A stretch of DNA of 64,000 nucleotides, from assembly GCF_001752365.1 (NCBI RefSeq), contig NZ_MEIY01000001.1, forward strand, positions 1,313,044 through 1,377,043, written 5' to 3'. This document shows, in pieces, positions 9,539 through 17,837 of this stretch (position 1 is its first letter; each line of letters opens with the position of its first letter). Source of the stretch: Marinobacter sp. X15-166B. GTDB lineage: Bacteria; Pseudomonadota; Gammaproteobacteria; Pseudomonadales; Oleiphilaceae. The notes beneath the pieces were generated by a model, which made no database searches, was not told the DNA's origin, and worked only from the letters and a program-made list of their open reading frames with translations. Made by a program: the position numbers and the translations under genes.

Positions 9539-10458
9539 CCCGAGGTCGCCGGGATCCGGCTTTTGATGTAGTCAATGAACAGCCGGGCGACCTCATCCAG
9601 CGCCTCTGGGTTCCAGACCATGCTGAGATCGAAGGTGAGCCGGTGATTGCTCAGGGGAATGGCGTGCAGGGATGCGGGCAACTGGTTCACGATGCCTTCC
9701 CCCAAAATGCCGATGCCCTCGCCCATGCGCAGGTGGGCCATCATGTCCGGCAGTTCGTCGGCTTCAGCGACGACCCGTGGCACAAACCCGGCACTCAGAC
9801 AAAGGGCGTTAATAATTTCACGATAATAGCCCCAGCGCTGCACATTACCCAGAATCATGGGCTCGTCGGCCAGCTCCTCAACCGGCAGTCGCTCGCGCCT
9901 GCCCCAAGGGTGCCCTTCATGGACCACGACCACCGGCTGCTCCCGGGAGATTCGCCAGGAGGCCAACGGGGGCCGGCAGGCATTGGAAAAGGCAAACCCC
10001 AGCTGAATGCTGCCTTGATGCAGGGCCTCCAGCTGTTCACTGGTGGCCAGCAGACGCAGTTGCACTTCAATATCCGGGTAGGTTTTGCGGAAGCCGACAA
10101 TCAGGTTGGGCATACACCCCGTCGAAGCGAAGATCCCGTACCCGATCAATAACTTGCCTGTTTTAAGAGCCGCCGTGTGCCGGGCCCGGGCCACCCCTTC
10201 TTGCAGGATGCTGGTGGCGCGTCCGGCATGGTCGGCCAGAATCAGTCCGGCGGCCGTGGGCACCACGCCGCGCGGCTGGCGCACCAGCAGCTGCACCTTC
10301 AGTTCTTCCTCCAGCGCTTTCATGGCACGGCTCAGGGCAGGCTGGGCAACATGCAGCTGGCGTGCCGCTGCATGGATGTTGCCCTGCTCCACCACGGCCA
10401 GAAACTGCACCAGACGCCGCTGTAATAGGTCCACTCGAGATACCTTCAATGCATCCAT
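9535..10458 (-). CDS. LysR-family transcriptional regulator
   Basis: A 307-residue LysR protein. The N-terminal winged helix-turn-helix reads LVQFLAVVEQGNIHAAARQLHVAQPALSRAMKALEEEL, the standard signature, and the periplasmic-binding-like effector domain starts near residue 100 (GKLLIGYG). It is divergent from the amidotransferase and AGCS symporter genes and so is their likely regulator. The 3-prime end overlaps the convergent hydroxyacyl-CoA dehydrogenase gene by 4 bases. Confidence 0.88.
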   Translation of the reverse strand: MDALKVSRVDLLQRRLVQFLAVVEQGNIHAAARQLHVAQPALSRAMKALEEELKVQLLVRQPRGVVPTAAGLILADHAGRATSILQEGVARARHTAALKTGKLLIGYGIFASTGCMPNLIVGFRKTYPDIEVQLRLLATSEQLEALHQGSIQLGFAFSNACRPPLASWRISREQPVVVVHEGHPWGRRERLPVEELADEPMILGNVQRWGYYREIINALCLSAGFVPRVVAEADELPDMMAHLRMGEGIGILGEGIVNQLPASLHAIPLSNHRLTFDLSMVWNPEALDEVARLFIDYIKSRIPATSG

Positions 10459-10460
10459 CT

Positions 10461-10486
10461 ATACCAAATACATATTACAAAAGTAT
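10461..10486. promoter_or_regulatory. Possible LysR binding site in the divergent gap
   Basis: Dyad ATAC-N18-GTAT containing an inner ATA/TA dyad, AT-rich and located immediately upstream of the lysR start. It fits the T-N11-A style of LysR sites only loosely. Confidence 0.35.
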
Positions 10487-10537
10487 CACCATCGCGGGTA
10501 ATCTTGCGCGACATTTTTTACCGGCCTTGAGAGTGAC

Positions 10538-11290
10538 ATGAAACCGTTAATTGGCGTGTTGTCTGACTTCAGCGAAGACGATCAGATCGGCCTTTCCACC
10601 AAACTGGGATTTCGCGGCCAGGAATGGCAGTTGCTGGCCAGCGATTACGTGCGAGCCATCGAATACAGTGGCGGCATTCCGGTGATCATCCCGGTCTTGC
10701 AGAGCCAGGATCACCTGCCCGCGTTACTGTCCCGTCTGGATGGCCTGTTTCTGACCGGCGGCTCGGACATCGACCCGCAACTCTACGGCGAGCTGCCGAC
10801 GGCGGGACTGGGCGACATCAACCCCCAGCGGGACGCCCATGAACTGGCCCTGGTGGGCCTGGCCCTGCAGCAAATGAACTACCCCATTCTGGGCATTTGC
10901 CGCGGCCTGCAGCTGCTGAATGTGGCGGCCGGCGGCACCCTGTATCAGGATCTGGCCAGCCAGCGTCCCTCCGAGCTGCATCATACCAACTGGAATTCCC
11001 CCAAGTACCATCCGGTATTTAGCGCCGAGATCAGCCAGGGTTCCCGCCTGGCGGCCGCCTTCGATACGCTGACCCTGCCCATAAACAGCTATAACCACCA
11101 GGCGGTGAAAGCTCTGGCGCCGGGCTTTCAAGCCACCATGACCGCCCCCGACGGGCTGATCGAAGGCATTGAACAAGACGGCCAGCGGTGGGTCTGTGCG
11201 GTGCAATGGCACCCGGAAATGATGGCGGAGCGTCACCCCCGTTACCAGCGGTTGTTCAGCAGCTTCGTCGAGGCGTGCCAACAACAATAA
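10538..11290 (+). CDS. class I glutamine amidotransferase-like hydrolase (PuuD, peptidase C26 family)
   Basis: 250 residues. Catalytic cysteine in ILGICRGLQLLNV, glycine-rich LFLTGGSDIDPQLYG before it, and the His-Glu pair in VQWHPEMM near the C-terminus. Family members such as PuuD cleave gamma-glutamyl amides, for example gamma-glutamyl-GABA to glutamate and GABA. No synthetase, aminotransferase or other puu genes are nearby, so the substrate is open. The gene lies about 90 bases upstream of the AGCS symporter on the same strand; uptake of the amino acid or its conjugate followed by hydrolysis is plausible. Confidence 0.85.
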   Translation: MKPLIGVLSDFSEDDQIGLSTKLGFRGQEWQLLASDYVRAIEYSGGIPVIIPVLQSQDHLPALLSRLDGLFLTGGSDIDPQLYGELPTAGLGDINPQRDAHELALVGLALQQMNYPILGICRGLQLLNVAAGGTLYQDLASQRPSELHHTNWNSPKYHPVFSAEISQGSRLAAAFDTLTLPINSYNHQAVKALAPGFQATMTAPDGLIEGIEQDGQRWVCAVQWHPEMMAERHPRYQRLFSSFVEACQQQ

Positions 11291-11381
11291 CCGGCACCCT
11301 TCTCGCGAAAGACGCGGCACCGCACCCTGGGCCGTGCGCCACTGGCCCTCACTTAACAACAATTGAAACCTGGATAATTCT

Positions 11382-12785
11382 ATGTTCGATATCAACCAGA
11401 TTATTGGCACTCTCACCGGCTTGATTTGGGGGCCCTGGATGTTGGTCGCCCTCGTGGGCATCGGCGTTTACTACACCTTCCGCCTTGGGTTTTTCCAGTT
11501 GCTTCGTTTCCCCTTTGTGATGAAACAAACCCTGGGGCGCGCATTTCTGCCGGAAGATCAGATAGCCGGTGAAGGCACCCTGCTGCCCCGGCAAGCGGCG
11601 ACGGCCGCCATGTCTTCTACCGTGGGGGTGGGCAATATTGTCGGGGTCGCCAGTGCCTTGATCCTGGGCGGACCCGGGGCCATCGTGTGGATGTGGATTT
11701 CGGCCTTTTTCGGTATGGCCACCAAGTACGCCGAAATCGTGCTCAGCATCGCCTACCGGGAAAAAGACCAGAAGGGCATCTACCGCGGCGGTCCGGCCTG
11801 GTACATGCGTAAGGGTCTCAAGGCCCCCTGGCTGGCCAATATTTTCACCGTATGCCTGGCGGTGGTGTGCCTGGCCGGTAATATGATCCAGTCCAACGCC
11901 ATTGCCGGCAATGTGGAAAGTCTGGTGTCCCTGGACCCTCTGTGGACCGGGCTGATCCTGATGGGTCTGGTGGCGGCGGTCTCCGTGGGTGGGGTGCGCC
12001 GACTGGGCAAAGTCACCGAGAAGGTGGTGCCGGTCATGGTGGTGCTCTATCTGTTCGGTGGCATCCTCACCATCCTGTACCACGCCACCGCATTGCCTGA
12101 GGTGATTGCCGGTATGTTCAGCGCCGCTTTCTCGCTGGAGTCCGTGGGTGGCGGTGTGGCCGGCTATGCCATCATGGAGATCATCCGCTACGGCGTGGCC
12201 CGCGGTCTGTATTCCAACGAAGCGGGCATGGGTACCGCGCCCATTGCCCACGCCTCGGCCAAGACCGACCATCCGGCCCGTCAGGGTATGTGGGGTATTA
12301 CCGAAACCTTCATCGATACCTTCCTGGTGGGCACCATCACCGCGCTGGCCATTCTCACCAGTGGGGTGCTGAGCACCGGCAGCGATGCCACCATCCTGGC
12401 CAGTCAGGCGTTCGACACCGTGGTGCCAGGGTTCCGCTACGTGGTTTCCATCTCCATTGTGCTGTTTGCCTTCTCCACCATCATCGCCATCAACTACTAC
12501 GGCGAATCCATGTGTTTCTTCCTGGGTGGTCAGCGGTTGTCTATGGCGTACCGGTACCTGTTCCTGCCGTTTACCATCATTGGTGCGGTTGGCGGTCTGA
12601 AGATGATCTGGTCGGTGTCCGACCTGCTGTTCGGGCTGGCGGTGATCCCCAACCTGATCGCCATCCTGCTGCTGAGTCCCAAGGTCATCGCCCTGTCGAA
12701 GGAGTTCTTTCAGGACATCGCGGTGCGTGAACGGGCACAGGAACACCCACACCCCCAGACCCGCCCCGACGCTTCAGGTAGCTGA
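11382..12785 (+). CDS. sodium:alanine/glycine symporter (AGCS/DAACS family)
   Basis: A 467-residue membrane protein with roughly 10-11 transmembrane segments. Typical AGCS features are visible: the N-terminal GIGVYYTFRLGFFQL, the AATAAMSSTVGVGNIVGVASAL segment, GGPGAIVWMWISAFFGM, and YSNEAGMGTAPIAHASAKT in the middle. Family members import alanine, glycine or related amino acids with sodium. It is the last gene before a strong terminator and probably shares a transcript and LysR control with the upstream PuuD-like gene. Confidence 0.88.
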   Translation: MFDINQIIGTLTGLIWGPWMLVALVGIGVYYTFRLGFFQLLRFPFVMKQTLGRAFLPEDQIAGEGTLLPRQAATAAMSSTVGVGNIVGVASALILGGPGAIVWMWISAFFGMATKYAEIVLSIAYREKDQKGIYRGGPAWYMRKGLKAPWLANIFTVCLAVVCLAGNMIQSNAIAGNVESLVSLDPLWTGLILMGLVAAVSVGGVRRLGKVTEKVVPVMVVLYLFGGILTILYHATALPEVIAGMFSAAFSLESVGGGVAGYAIMEIIRYGVARGLYSNEAGMGTAPIAHASAKTDHPARQGMWGITETFIDTFLVGTITALAILTSGVLSTGSDATILASQAFDTVVPGFRYVVSISIVLFAFSTIIAINYYGESMCFFLGGQRLSMAYRYLFLPFTIIGAVGGLKMIWSVSDLLFGLAVIPNLIAILLLSPKVIALSKEFFQDIAVRERAQEHPHPQTRPDASGS

Positions 12786-12860
12786 TGCGCGGCACGCGGT
12801 CGACGCAGTAGAGGCCACAGAACCGCTGCCCTGCTGACGGATGGCTGGCCAGATTAACCA

Positions 12861-12893
12861 AAAAAACCGGGGGCACTTGGCCCCCGGTTTTTT
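12861..12893. terminator. Bidirectional rho-independent terminator
   Basis: Hairpin AAAAAACCGGGGGC / GCCCCCGGTTTTTT with a short ACTTG-like loop. A-tract on the left and T-tract on the right let it serve both the AGCS gene (plus) and the P450 operon (minus), which converge here. Confidence 0.92.
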
Positions 12894-12940
12894 CGGTTTA
12901 AAACTCCGGTCTGTTTCCGGATCGGCTGTGGATGCCAGGA

Positions 12941-14197
12941 TTAACCTTGCAGATCCACCCACAGTTTGACCGGCCCGCGGAAGCCCATGTTGAGCGGCCA
13001 TTCAACTTTCTCGTCCGCCGCCAGCTTCATGTTCGGGAAGCGCCGGGTCAGTTCTTCCAGCAGGATTTTCATTTCCAGACGGGCCAGCGGGGCACCCATG
13101 CAAAAATGGATGCCGTTGCCGAATGCCAGGTGCTGACGGGCGTTTCTGCGCTCCACATCGAACTGCATGGGGCAGCCGAACTGCTTTTCATCGTGGTTCG
13201 CCGACACCAGCGACATCAGGATGGTGGCGCCTGCGGGAATGGCTACGCCGCCGATTTCCACGTCGGTCAGGGCCATCCGCCGCCAGGTAATGAAGGGGGT
13301 CATGTAGCGCAGGCCCTCTTCCACCGCGTTGGGGATCAGACTCGGATCCGCGACCACCTTTTCCCATTGATCCCGGTCGCTGAGCATGGCCCAGAGCATG
13401 TTGGCCGAACCGTTCGAGGTGGTCTCATGACCGGCCAGCAACACGCCGTGTATCAGGCTGTGTACTTCGTTCATGGTCAGCACCTCATCGTCACCGTTGC
13501 GCGAACGCAACAGATGACTGACATAGTCCTCACCCAGCCCTTCCTCTTGCCGCTGGGCGACTATGCCCTTACAGAAATTCCAATACTCGAGGACACTTTC
13601 CGCCCCTTCGCGCATTTCCGCTTCGGTGGGCTTTCCCCAAATCATGTTGAACCGGTTTTCGCCCCACGCCTTCACTTGCGCGGAGGCTTCCTCGGGCACC
13701 CCCACCAGGCGGAACAGCACCTTGGCCGGCAGTTCGTAGGTCAGCTCTTCCACCAGGTCGACCCGATTCTTGCCCTCCAGGGCCGCCACTTCCCGCTGGG
13801 TAAGTTCGCGAATTTGCGACTCGTACTGATTGAAGTTTTTCTGGTTCAGAAACTGCCCGGCAATGTTACGGATGCGGGTATGCTTGGGCCGGTCCGCATT
13901 CGTCTGGGTCGGTTCACGGGTAAAACCACCCTCCTGGAATATCTTGACCACTTCCGGGGAATAGCCCGTGATCGGCGCCTGCGCATTCTGGGCGGAGAAC
14001 CGATCCGGGTCGCGGAACACGGCCTGAATATCCTCCCGCCGGGTCAAGACGTAGCAGTCCAGCTCCTTGTTGTAAAACACCGGCTGGGAATCGCGAGCTT
14101 CTTGCAGAAATTCAAACATGCCTTCCTGTTCGAACGGACGGAAACGCTCGCCGAACTCTGCACCGGAAAAGGGACAGGATGGTTTTACGTCAGACAT
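12941..14197 (-). CDS. cytochrome P450 (copy B)
   Basis: A soluble bacterial P450 of 418 residues. The I-helix proton-relay motif is AGHETTSNGSA, the K-helix ExxR is EEGLRYM, and the heme-binding loop AFGNGIHFCMGAPLAR puts the axial cysteine near residue 366. It oxygenates an unknown organic substrate with electrons from the ferredoxin and reductase encoded in the same operon. It is a close paralogue of the P450 at 16374-17633, with many segments identical. Its ATG overlaps the end of the reductase gene by 8 bases, so the two are translationally coupled. Confidence 0.93.
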   Translation of the reverse strand: MSDVKPSCPFSGAEFGERFRPFEQEGMFEFLQEARDSQPVFYNKELDCYVLTRREDIQAVFRDPDRFSAQNAQAPITGYSPEVVKIFQEGGFTREPTQTNADRPKHTRIRNIAGQFLNQKNFNQYESQIRELTQREVAALEGKNRVDLVEELTYELPAKVLFRLVGVPEEASAQVKAWGENRFNMIWGKPTEAEMREGAESVLEYWNFCKGIVAQRQEEGLGEDYVSHLLRSRNGDDEVLTMNEVHSLIHGVLLAGHETTSNGSANMLWAMLSDRDQWEKVVADPSLIPNAVEEGLRYMTPFITWRRMALTDVEIGGVAIPAGATILMSLVSANHDEKQFGCPMQFDVERRNARQHLAFGNGIHFCMGAPLARLEMKILLEELTRRFPNMKLAADEKVEWPLNMGFRGPVKLWVDLQG

Positions 14198-15434
14198 TTT
14201 TTGACTCCCGGGAGGCCAAGGCTGCTTTTATGGCTTCGACGCCTTGCACCACCTCCGCTTCAGTAGGTGAAAAGTTCTCTTTCAACATTTTCCGGGCCAG
14301 CATGTGCTCGCCCGGCCGATTGATGGTTTCGACCGCACACAGTTGTTCGCCCAGATAATGGTAAACCGCAAAGTTGGCATCAGCGGGCTCCCCACTGATC
14401 ACTTGCCTGGTGCCCGGCTTGGCGAGGCCGGCAATCTGTAGGCGGTTGGCGCCCTGTACCGACCAGAACCAGGGGATGGCGTGATATTCTTCCTGAGCGG
14501 AGCCGGTCAGCGCCTCCGCCACGTAATTGGCCTGGTCGGTCGCGTTCTGTACCGATTCCAGCCGCAACGAGTGACTGGCGCTGGGGTCCGGGAAGAACAC
14601 ACAATCCCCCAGAGCGTACACATTGGGGGCGGCTTGCAATTGCCCGTTCACCACGATGCCGTTGGTGCACTCAAGGCCCAGATCCTCGGCCAACCCGGAC
14701 TCAGGCACCGACCCGATCGCCACCACCGCCAGGCCCGCCTCGAACCGTTCTCCGGCGGCGGTCACCACGTGGCTGATGCGTTTGCCATCGCCCTCGAAGC
14801 GGGACACTTCCTCGTTCAATAAAATGCGGACACCCAGTTTTTCCGCTTCGGTCTTCAGAAATTCCGACATGACCGGCGACACCGCCCGCTGCAGAAGTCG
14901 CGGGGTCTGTTCCAGAACGGTGATGGTGCGGCCTTCTCCGGCCAGACTGCAGGCCAGCTCCAGGTTGATAAAACCGCCGCCGACGAGCACCAGTTCTTTG
15001 GTCTGAAACAGCGCTTCGCGAATTTTTTCCGCATCGGCCAGGGTCTTCAGACTGACGATTCCCTCCAGACCGGCGCCTTCAATCGCCAGCTTGCGCGGCG
15101 ACGCACCGGTGGCCAGCACCAGCTGTTTGAATCCCAGCTCGGTGCCGTTGGTCAGGGTCAGTGAACCGGCTTGCAAATCACCCCCTGCCACCCGACAACC
15201 CGGCATAAACGAGATGTTCGGGCTGGACAGGGCACCGCCGGTCAGCAGCGGCCGGGAATCAACCTGTTCTGTTTTCAGGTATTCCTTGGACAAGGGGGGG
15301 CGATGATAGGGCTGAAACATTTCATCGCTGATCAGGGCCACACTGCCGGTATACTTTTTGCGCACCAACACGTTCACCAAGTGCGCGCCGGCATGCCCGG
15401 CGCCGATAATCACAACGTCAAATTCATTTTTCAT
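14190..15434 (-). CDS. FAD-dependent NAD(P)H:ferredoxin reductase (putidaredoxin-reductase type)
   Basis: About 414 residues with two nucleotide-binding sites: FAD at VVIIGAGHAGAHLV near the N-terminus and NAD(P) at ELVLVGGGFINLELA near residue 150. The second FAD motif is NVYALGDC. This is the CamA/rubredoxin-reductase fold that passes electrons to a [2Fe-2S] ferredoxin. The open frame extends to 15467, but the ATG at 15434 starts MKNEFDVVIIGAGHAG, right where the FAD domain begins, and overlaps the MarR stop by 11 bases. Redox partner for the two P450s of this operon. Confidence 0.9.
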   Translation of the reverse strand: MKNEFDVVIIGAGHAGAHLVNVLVRKKYTGSVALISDEMFQPYHRPPLSKEYLKTEQVDSRPLLTGGALSSPNISFMPGCRVAGGDLQAGSLTLTNGTELGFKQLVLATGASPRKLAIEGAGLEGIVSLKTLADAEKIREALFQTKELVLVGGGFINLELACSLAGEGRTITVLEQTPRLLQRAVSPVMSEFLKTEAEKLGVRILLNEEVSRFEGDGKRISHVVTAAGERFEAGLAVVAIGSVPESGLAEDLGLECTNGIVVNGQLQAAPNVYALGDCVFFPDPSASHSLRLESVQNATDQANYVAEALTGSAQEEYHAIPWFWSVQGANRLQIAGLAKPGTRQVISGEPADANFAVYHYLGEQLCAVETINRPGEHMLARKMLKENFSPTEAEVVQGVEAIKAALASRESKNV

Positions 15435-16014
15435 GTTCAGTAGTCCATTCCGGTGACGGCATATCAATCAGCTCGTCAGGCAGGCTGGAAATGCTCTCGA
15501 TAAGCACCTCGAGAATCTGCCTGAACTGATCGACCTGGGCTCCATCAAGGCGAGACAACACACGCTGATATATTTCAACGGATACGTTCAGCATGTCGTC
15601 GTGCAATTTTTGTCCGGCGGCGGACAGCTGCCAGACCTTGACCCGTTCATCGTTGGCATCCGGCTGCCAGCGCACGTAGCCGCGCTGCTCCAAGCGGGAC
15701 AAGGTGCGACTGACTGCAGCTTTGTCGACTCTCAGATAGTTCACCACCATCTTCGACGGGATGTTCGGATTACGATACAGAACAACCATCAGCCGCCAGT
15801 CCAGACTGCCCACACCGAACTGTTTCAGGAAAATTCTGGAGGTGGACTGTTTGTACTGATTGGCGGCGTAACCAAGCAGTACCATCGGGGAATTTTTCAG
15901 ACACAGGGTTACCTGCTTCTCGGCGCTGCCCGGTGCACTGAACCAGTCCAGATACTGGCCTTCATCCACCCCCGCATGTGCGCCTTCCCCAGGCTTGCTT
16001 ATTGGATTGTCCAT
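15424..16014 (-). CDS. MarR-family transcriptional regulator
   Basis: 196 residues; a winged helix-turn-helix is visible in the middle (MVVNYLRVDKAAVSRTLSRLEQRGYV) followed by the wing DANDERVKVWQLSAAGQKL, the classic MarR pattern. About 45 extra N-terminal residues precede the usual domain. Embedded inside the P450 operon between ferredoxin and reductase, it probably regulates the operon it belongs to, with ligand release on binding of the P450 substrate or a similar aromatic (inference). A dyad at 17679-17692 upstream of the operon is a candidate site. Confidence 0.87.
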   Translation of the reverse strand: MDNPISKPGEGAHAGVDEGQYLDWFSAPGSAEKQVTLCLKNSPMVLLGYAANQYKQSTSRIFLKQFGVGSLDWRLMVVLYRNPNIPSKMVVNYLRVDKAAVSRTLSRLEQRGYVRWQPDANDERVKVWQLSAAGQKLHDDMLNVSVEIYQRVLSRLDGAQVDQFRQILEVLIESISSLPDELIDMPSPEWTTEHEK

Positions 16015-16055
16015 ACACGTTATCTCTGCTCAGAGACCACCGCCCGGGTGGTCAG

Positions 16056-16370
16056 TTACCACGCCACTTTCAGACGGATACCATCCAGTTCCGGCGAGGC
16101 CACCAGCTGACAGCTCAAGCGGCTGGTGGGGGTGCGCCCGGACTCCACCATGTCGAGCATTTCGTTTTCCATGGCGAAAGGCTCACCTGCTTTGATGCCG
16201 CAACTTTCGTCCACTTCCACGTGGCAGGTGGCACAGGCCATGGAGCCGCCGCATTCGCCATAAATGGATTCGATGTCGTTGGCCATGGCCGCCTCCATCA
16301 GGTTGACGCCCTCTTCGACAGAGGCTTTGTGCTCGCTACCGTCCGGATAGACCCAATATACAGTGATCAT
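16056..16370 (-). CDS. [2Fe-2S] ferredoxin, adrenodoxin/putidaredoxin type
   Basis: A 104-residue ferredoxin with cluster cysteines at C40, C46, C49 and C87 (GECGGSMACATC then RLSCQL), exactly the C-x5-C-x2-C-xn-C spacing of the adrenodoxin group. It carries electrons from the FAD reductase to the P450s. It follows the first P450 by 3 bases and precedes the MarR gene, so it is part of the same transcript. Confidence 0.95.
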   Translation of the reverse strand: MITVYWVYPDGSEHKASVEEGVNLMEAAMANDIESIYGECGGSMACATCHVEVDESCGIKAGEPFAMENEMLDMVESGRTPTSRLSCQLVASPELDGIRLKVAW

Positions 16371-16373
16371 CTT

Positions 16374-17633
16374 TTACTCTCCTAACTCTACCAACAGTTT
16401 TACGGGGCCTCGAAACCCCATATTGAGCGGCCACTCGATGTTGTCTTTCTCGACCAACCGCATGTTCGGATAACGCTGTGTCAGCTCTTCGAGCAGAATT
16501 TTCATCTCCATACGGGCCAGGGGAGCCCCCATGCAAAAGTGAATACCGTTGCCAAACGCCAGATGTTGACGGGCGTTTTTCCGCTCAACATCAAACGCGA
16601 GCGGACCCTCAAAGGAATCTTCATCGTGGTTCGCGGACACCAGCGACATCAGAATGGTGGCGCCTGCGGGGATGGCAACGCCGCCGATTTCAACATCGGT
16701 CAGGGTCATGCGACGCCAGGTAATAAAAGGTGTCATATAGCGCAGCCCCTCTTCCACCGCGTTCGCTATCAGACTCCGGTCAGCCACCAGCTTGTCCCAT
16801 TGTTCGCGATCGCTCAGCAGCGCCCAGAGCAGGTTGGCCGAACCGTTCGAGGTGGTCTCATGACCGGCTGCCAGCACCCCATGCACGAGGCTGTAGATCT
16901 CGTTCATGGTCAGGATTGCATCATCGCCATTGCGTGCGCGCAGCAGATGACTGACGTAATCATCGCCTTCGACACCGCTCTCCAGGCGGTCATTGACGAC
17001 ACTTTTGCAAAAATCGTAATACTCGACCAGCCCGCGGGCGCCGGCGATGGTGTCGTCTTCGGTCGGTTTGCCCCAGATCATGTTGAAGGTGTTATCCGAC
17101 CACCGTTTCACCCGATACGACTCTTCCTGTGGCACACCCACCAGCAAAAACAGTACCTTGGCCGGCAGTTCGTAGGTCAGTGCCTCAACCAGATCGACGG
17201 TACCCGTGGGCGGAAGCGTAGCGATCTGCTGGCGGGTGAGCTCCCGTATTTGATCTTCATACCGGGCGAAGCGTTTCTGATTCAGAAACTGTCCGGCAAT
17301 ATTGCGTATGCGGGTGTGTTTGGGGCGATCCGTATTGGCCTGGGTTGGCTCACGGGTGAACTCGCCGTCCACCAGGATTTCATGCACGTCCGCGGAATAG
17401 GCATTGACCGGGGATTGTGAGTTGCTGGCGGAAAAACGATCCGGATCGCGGAAGATTGCCTGAATATCGGCTTTTTTGGTGACCACCCAGCAATCCAGTT
17501 CCTGGTTGTAGAACACCGGCTGCTGCGCACGGGCCTCCTTGAAGAATGCGAACATGCCCTCCTGCTCGTAAGGACGGAAGCGCGCGCCTAAGGACCCCGT
17601 TGAAAAAGGACAGGTTTGCAGATCTGCAGTCAT
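16374..17633 (-). CDS. cytochrome P450 (copy A)
   Basis: A 419-residue P450 with I-helix AGHETTSNGSA, ExxR in EEGLRYM and heme loop AFGNGIHFCMGAPLAR (axial cysteine near residue 367). First gene of a five-gene leftward operon: P450, ferredoxin, MarR, reductase, P450. The two P450s share the same architecture and C-terminal NMGFRGPVKL but differ across the N-terminal third and the region around residues 180-215, which in P450s contributes to substrate entry. They may therefore handle related but different substrates or successive steps. Confidence 0.93.
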   Translation of the reverse strand: MTADLQTCPFSTGSLGARFRPYEQEGMFAFFKEARAQQPVFYNQELDCWVVTKKADIQAIFRDPDRFSASNSQSPVNAYSADVHEILVDGEFTREPTQANTDRPKHTRIRNIAGQFLNQKRFARYEDQIRELTRQQIATLPPTGTVDLVEALTYELPAKVLFLLVGVPQEESYRVKRWSDNTFNMIWGKPTEDDTIAGARGLVEYYDFCKSVVNDRLESGVEGDDYVSHLLRARNGDDAILTMNEIYSLVHGVLAAGHETTSNGSANLLWALLSDREQWDKLVADRSLIANAVEEGLRYMTPFITWRRMTLTDVEIGGVAIPAGATILMSLVSANHDEDSFEGPLAFDVERKNARQHLAFGNGIHFCMGAPLARMEMKILLEELTQRYPNMRLVEKDNIEWPLNMGFRGPVKLLVELGE

Positions 17634-17678
17634 TGTTGTTATTCCTCACTGGTTTTCATGCCATCGTAAATCAGCATT

Positions 17679-17731
17679 GTTGACTTATCAACTAGTTTAC
17701 GTGCATTTTTTTATCTATATAAATATAGATA
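17679..17731. promoter_or_regulatory. Dyad-rich promoter region of the P450 operon
   Basis: Two inverted repeats lie upstream of the first P450: GTTGA-CTTA-TCAAC at 17679-17692 and TATCTATA-TAAA-TATAGATA at 17712-17731, within an AT-rich stretch. Both are the size of MarR operators; which one, if either, binds the embedded MarR protein is not known. Confidence 0.5.
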
Positions 17732-17787
17732 GTTATACCTGCATCGGAAAAGGGCAGCCTGCCCGTATCAGGAGCATGACCGGGAAC

Positions 17788-17814
17788 GAAAAACGCCGCG
17801 CAGAAGCGCGGCGT
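17788..17814 (-). terminator. Rho-independent terminator of the TctA operon
   Basis: On the minus strand: arms ACGCCGCGC / GCGCGGCGT with a 4-base loop followed by a short T-tract (TTTTT). It lies 24 bases after the tctA stop and closes the long leftward operon. Confidence 0.8.
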
Positions 17815-17837
17815 AGTTTGTTGATATAGCTCTATAT

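Noticed and set aside
12932..14266. Long plus-strand open frame opposite the P450 copy B (and similar long frames opposite other genes, for example 28844-30283)
   Set aside because: These are antisense frames of GC-rich genes with high third-position GC; they show no domains, while the opposite strand encodes clear enzymes.
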